From NCBI GenBank assembly GCA_937901285.1, contig CALCHI010000387.1, forward strand, positions 1-6,247: a stretch of 6,247 nucleotides of DNA, written 5' to 3'. A model generated the notes under the pieces. That model was not told the DNA's origin. It did no database searches and saw only the letters and a program-made list of their open reading frames with translations. Source of the stretch: UBA8437 sp003445035 (GTDB lineage: Bacteria > Planctomycetota > Planctomycetia > Planctomycetales > Planctomycetaceae). Within the stretch, counting starts at the first letter, position 1. Each line of letters starts with the position of its first letter. The position numbers were made by a program, and so were the translations under genes. This document shows positions 4,775 through 6,247 of this stretch, one piece after another.

Positions 4775-6247
4775 ATGTGTGGAATTGCCGGGATCGTTGA
4801 CACGCGAAACGGACTGTCGATTGACGATATTGCGTGCCGTGATCGGATGGTTGCCGCGTTGGCGCATCGAGGGCCCGACGGACGGGGACGCCACGATCGG
4901 GGCCCGGTTGCCCTGGGACACGCCCGGCTCTCGATCATCGGGCTCGAGTCGGGGGCCCAGCCCCTGTCCAATGAGGACGGTTCGGTGGTCGTCGTGGCCA
5001 ATGGTGAGATCTACAACCACGCCCAACTACGCCGTGATCTGATCGCCGGCGGACACCGCTTCTCCACAGAGTCGGATTGCGAGGTGCTGGTGCACCTGTG
5101 GGAAGAACTGGGGCCGGGTTGCGTCGATCGATTGGAGGGCATGTTCGCCTTCGTGATTTTTGATCATCGGAAGGAAATTCTCTTCGGAGCCCGTGACCGA
5201 TTTGGTCAGAAGCCGTTGTTCTATTCCCACCACGGCGGCCGGCTGACCTTTGCATCCGAGATCAAGGCCCTGCTGGCCTGCCCGTGGGTATCGTCTCAGA
5301 TCGACCATCTCGCGCTGGATCAGTTCCTGTTTTACCAGTTTGTCCCTCCACCACGGACGATGATCGAGGGGGTTGATCAACTCCCTCCGGGACACTGGCT
5401 GAAATTCGAATCGGGACGATTCGACACGGGGTGCTATTGGCCATCTCAGCAACAGCGGGTCGGTGAGGATCAGCAGGCCGAGTTCGCAACCGACCCGCTG
5501 GAGGATCGGTTCGGGATGGCGGTGAGCCGGGCGGTCGCCAGCCACCTGGTCAGCGATGTTCCAGTCGGGGTCTTTCTCAGCGGAGGGATCGACTCGAGCC
5601 TCGTTGCCATGCTGGCGGCTCGTCACAGTGTCGAACCGCTCCAGAGTTTCTCCATCGGGTTTCCCGGGACCCGTTACGATGAGACGCCGTTTGCCAGGTT
5701 GGCCAGCCGGGCGGCCGGGACACACCATCGGGTGTTCAACTTTCAGTCTTCGGACGTGCCGGGACAGTTGGTCGAGGCCGCTGCGGTCTTCGATCAACCG
5801 GTGGCCGACAAAGCGATCCTGCCGCTGATGGCGCTCAGCCGCGAGGCATCGCAATTCGTCAAGGTCGTGCTGACCGGTGACGGGGGGGATGAGATCAATG
5901 CGGGATACGAGAAGTATCGCCGCGTGGCGGCTGCGCAGCGGTGGAAGCGGTGGTTGGCGGGGCGGTTGTCAGGGTGGCTGAACACCTGTGAACTGGCTCG
6001 CCATGCGGCCGATCCGACCGGATGGCGTCGGATGAAATCGCGGCTGGCGCTGAAACTGGCTCCCGAGGAAGCCGGTCGTTATTTCAAGGGTTTCTGGGAA
6101 GGCTGGTGGCGTCAACGGCTCTACACAGATCAGGTGCGAGAGTCGATTGGATGCGTGTCACCGGCCGAGTGGTCGATCCAGTTGCCGGGTTGGCCGAACA
6201 GCGGGCTCGATCCCCTGGCCAGGTTGGCCCGATGGGATCGAGCCGGC
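4775..6247 (+). CDS. asnB: Asparagine synthase (glutamine-hydrolysing), AsnB family (3' end outside window)
   Basis: Cytoplasmic two-domain amidotransferase. The N-terminal Ntn glutaminase releases ammonia, and the C-terminal ATP-pyrophosphatase domain activates aspartate (or, in paralogues, another carboxylate) for amidation. The visible 491 residues start MCGIAG, with Cys2 the glutaminase nucleophile, so the ATG at 4775 is essentially certain. Other glutaminase residues are HRGPDG (31-36), R51 in RLSI, NGE (76-78) and D101 in the SD pair. The synthetase domain shows the PP-loop SGGIDSS (269-275), SIGFPG (293-298), the DQPVAD segment (340-345) and TGDGGDE (367-373). Family members of this type are about 600-650 aa, so roughly the last fifth is missing. 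There is no Shine-Dalgarno; the promoter lies directly upstream. The gene is divergent from the aminotransferase. It could make free asparagine, or be one of the many AsnB paralogues in polysaccharide or secondary-metabolite clusters. The genes to the right would decide. Confidence 0.95.
   Translation, partial: MCGIAGIVDTRNGLSIDDIACRDRMVAALAHRGPDGRGRHDRGPVALGHARLSIIGLESGAQPLSNEDGSVVVVANGEIYNHAQLRRDLIAGGHRFSTESDCEVLVHLWEELGPGCVDRLEGMFAFVIFDHRKEILFGARDRFGQKPLFYSHHGGRLTFASEIKALLACPWVSSQIDHLALDQFLFYQFVPPPRTMIEGVDQLPPGHWLKFESGRFDTGCYWPSQQQRVGEDQQAEFATDPLEDRFGMAVSRAVASHLVSDVPVGVFLSGGIDSSLVAMLAARHSVEPLQSFSIGFPGTRYDETPFARLASRAAGTHHRVFNFQSSDVPGQLVEAAAVFDQPVADKAILPLMALSREASQFVKVVLTGDGGDEINAGYEKYRRVAAAQRWKRWLAGRLSGWLNTCELARHAADPTGWRRMKSRLALKLAPEEAGRYFKGFWEGWWRQRLYTDQVRESIGCVSPAEWSIQLPGWPNSGLDPLARLARWDRAG

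Noticed and set aside
3792..5042. Plus-strand open frame of 416 codons opposite the aminotransferase and running into asnB
   Set aside because: It is antisense to a gene with intact PLP motifs and overlaps the asnB start in another frame; the translation shows no family resemblance.
5027..5854. Minus-strand open frame of 275 codons inside asnB
   Set aside because: The plus-strand frame there encodes the glutaminase and PP-loop motifs; the antisense translation is Arg- and Pro-rich with no domain.

Overview
The window is GC-rich bacterial DNA, almost fully coding, holding four protein genes: two complete and two cut by the window edges. The wording of the lysyl-tRNA synthetase (such as YPASLCPLTKRK and GMELANAYTELNDP), the class III aminotransferase and the LolC/E-type permease suggests Planctomycetota. 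That assignment comes from recall of family style, not from a search, and is moderately confident.

Layout. Three genes lie head-to-tail on the minus strand, in transcription order: a class III PLP-dependent aminotransferase (4577 to 3192), lysS (3091 to 1553), and a LolC/E-MacB-like ABC transporter permease (1486 running off the left edge). On the plus strand, divergent from the aminotransferase across a 197-bp intergenic region, lies a glutamine-hydrolysing asparagine synthase of the AsnB family (4775 running off the right edge). No RNA genes, insertion sequences, CRISPR arrays or phage genes were seen, and no gap between genes exceeds 200 bp.

Regulation visible in sequence. lysS appears to have its own sigma70-like promoter (TTGACG-17-GATTAT) just after the aminotransferase stop, with a short hairpin that ends 4 nt before its start codon. 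lysS and the permease are 66 bp apart with no convincing terminator and are probably co-transcribed. asnB has a sigma70-like promoter (TGGACA-16-GATAAT) whose -10 box ends only 8 nt before an ATG fixed by the catalytic Cys2, so its mRNA is probably leaderless.

How the genes fit together. lysS is housekeeping translation. The permease is probably half of an ATP-driven lipoprotein or envelope transporter whose ATPase would lie beyond the left edge. The aminotransferase and asnB both handle amino nitrogen, but nothing here proves a shared pathway.

Most notable point. The permease carries a PDZ-like domain followed by a proline-rich linker with three nucleotide-perfect 18-bp repeats (TPPDLN in protein). 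Both sit inside the large extracytoplasmic loop, where ordinary LolC/E and MacB proteins have neither. This is the best candidate for something undescribed. The rest of the window looks ordinary.
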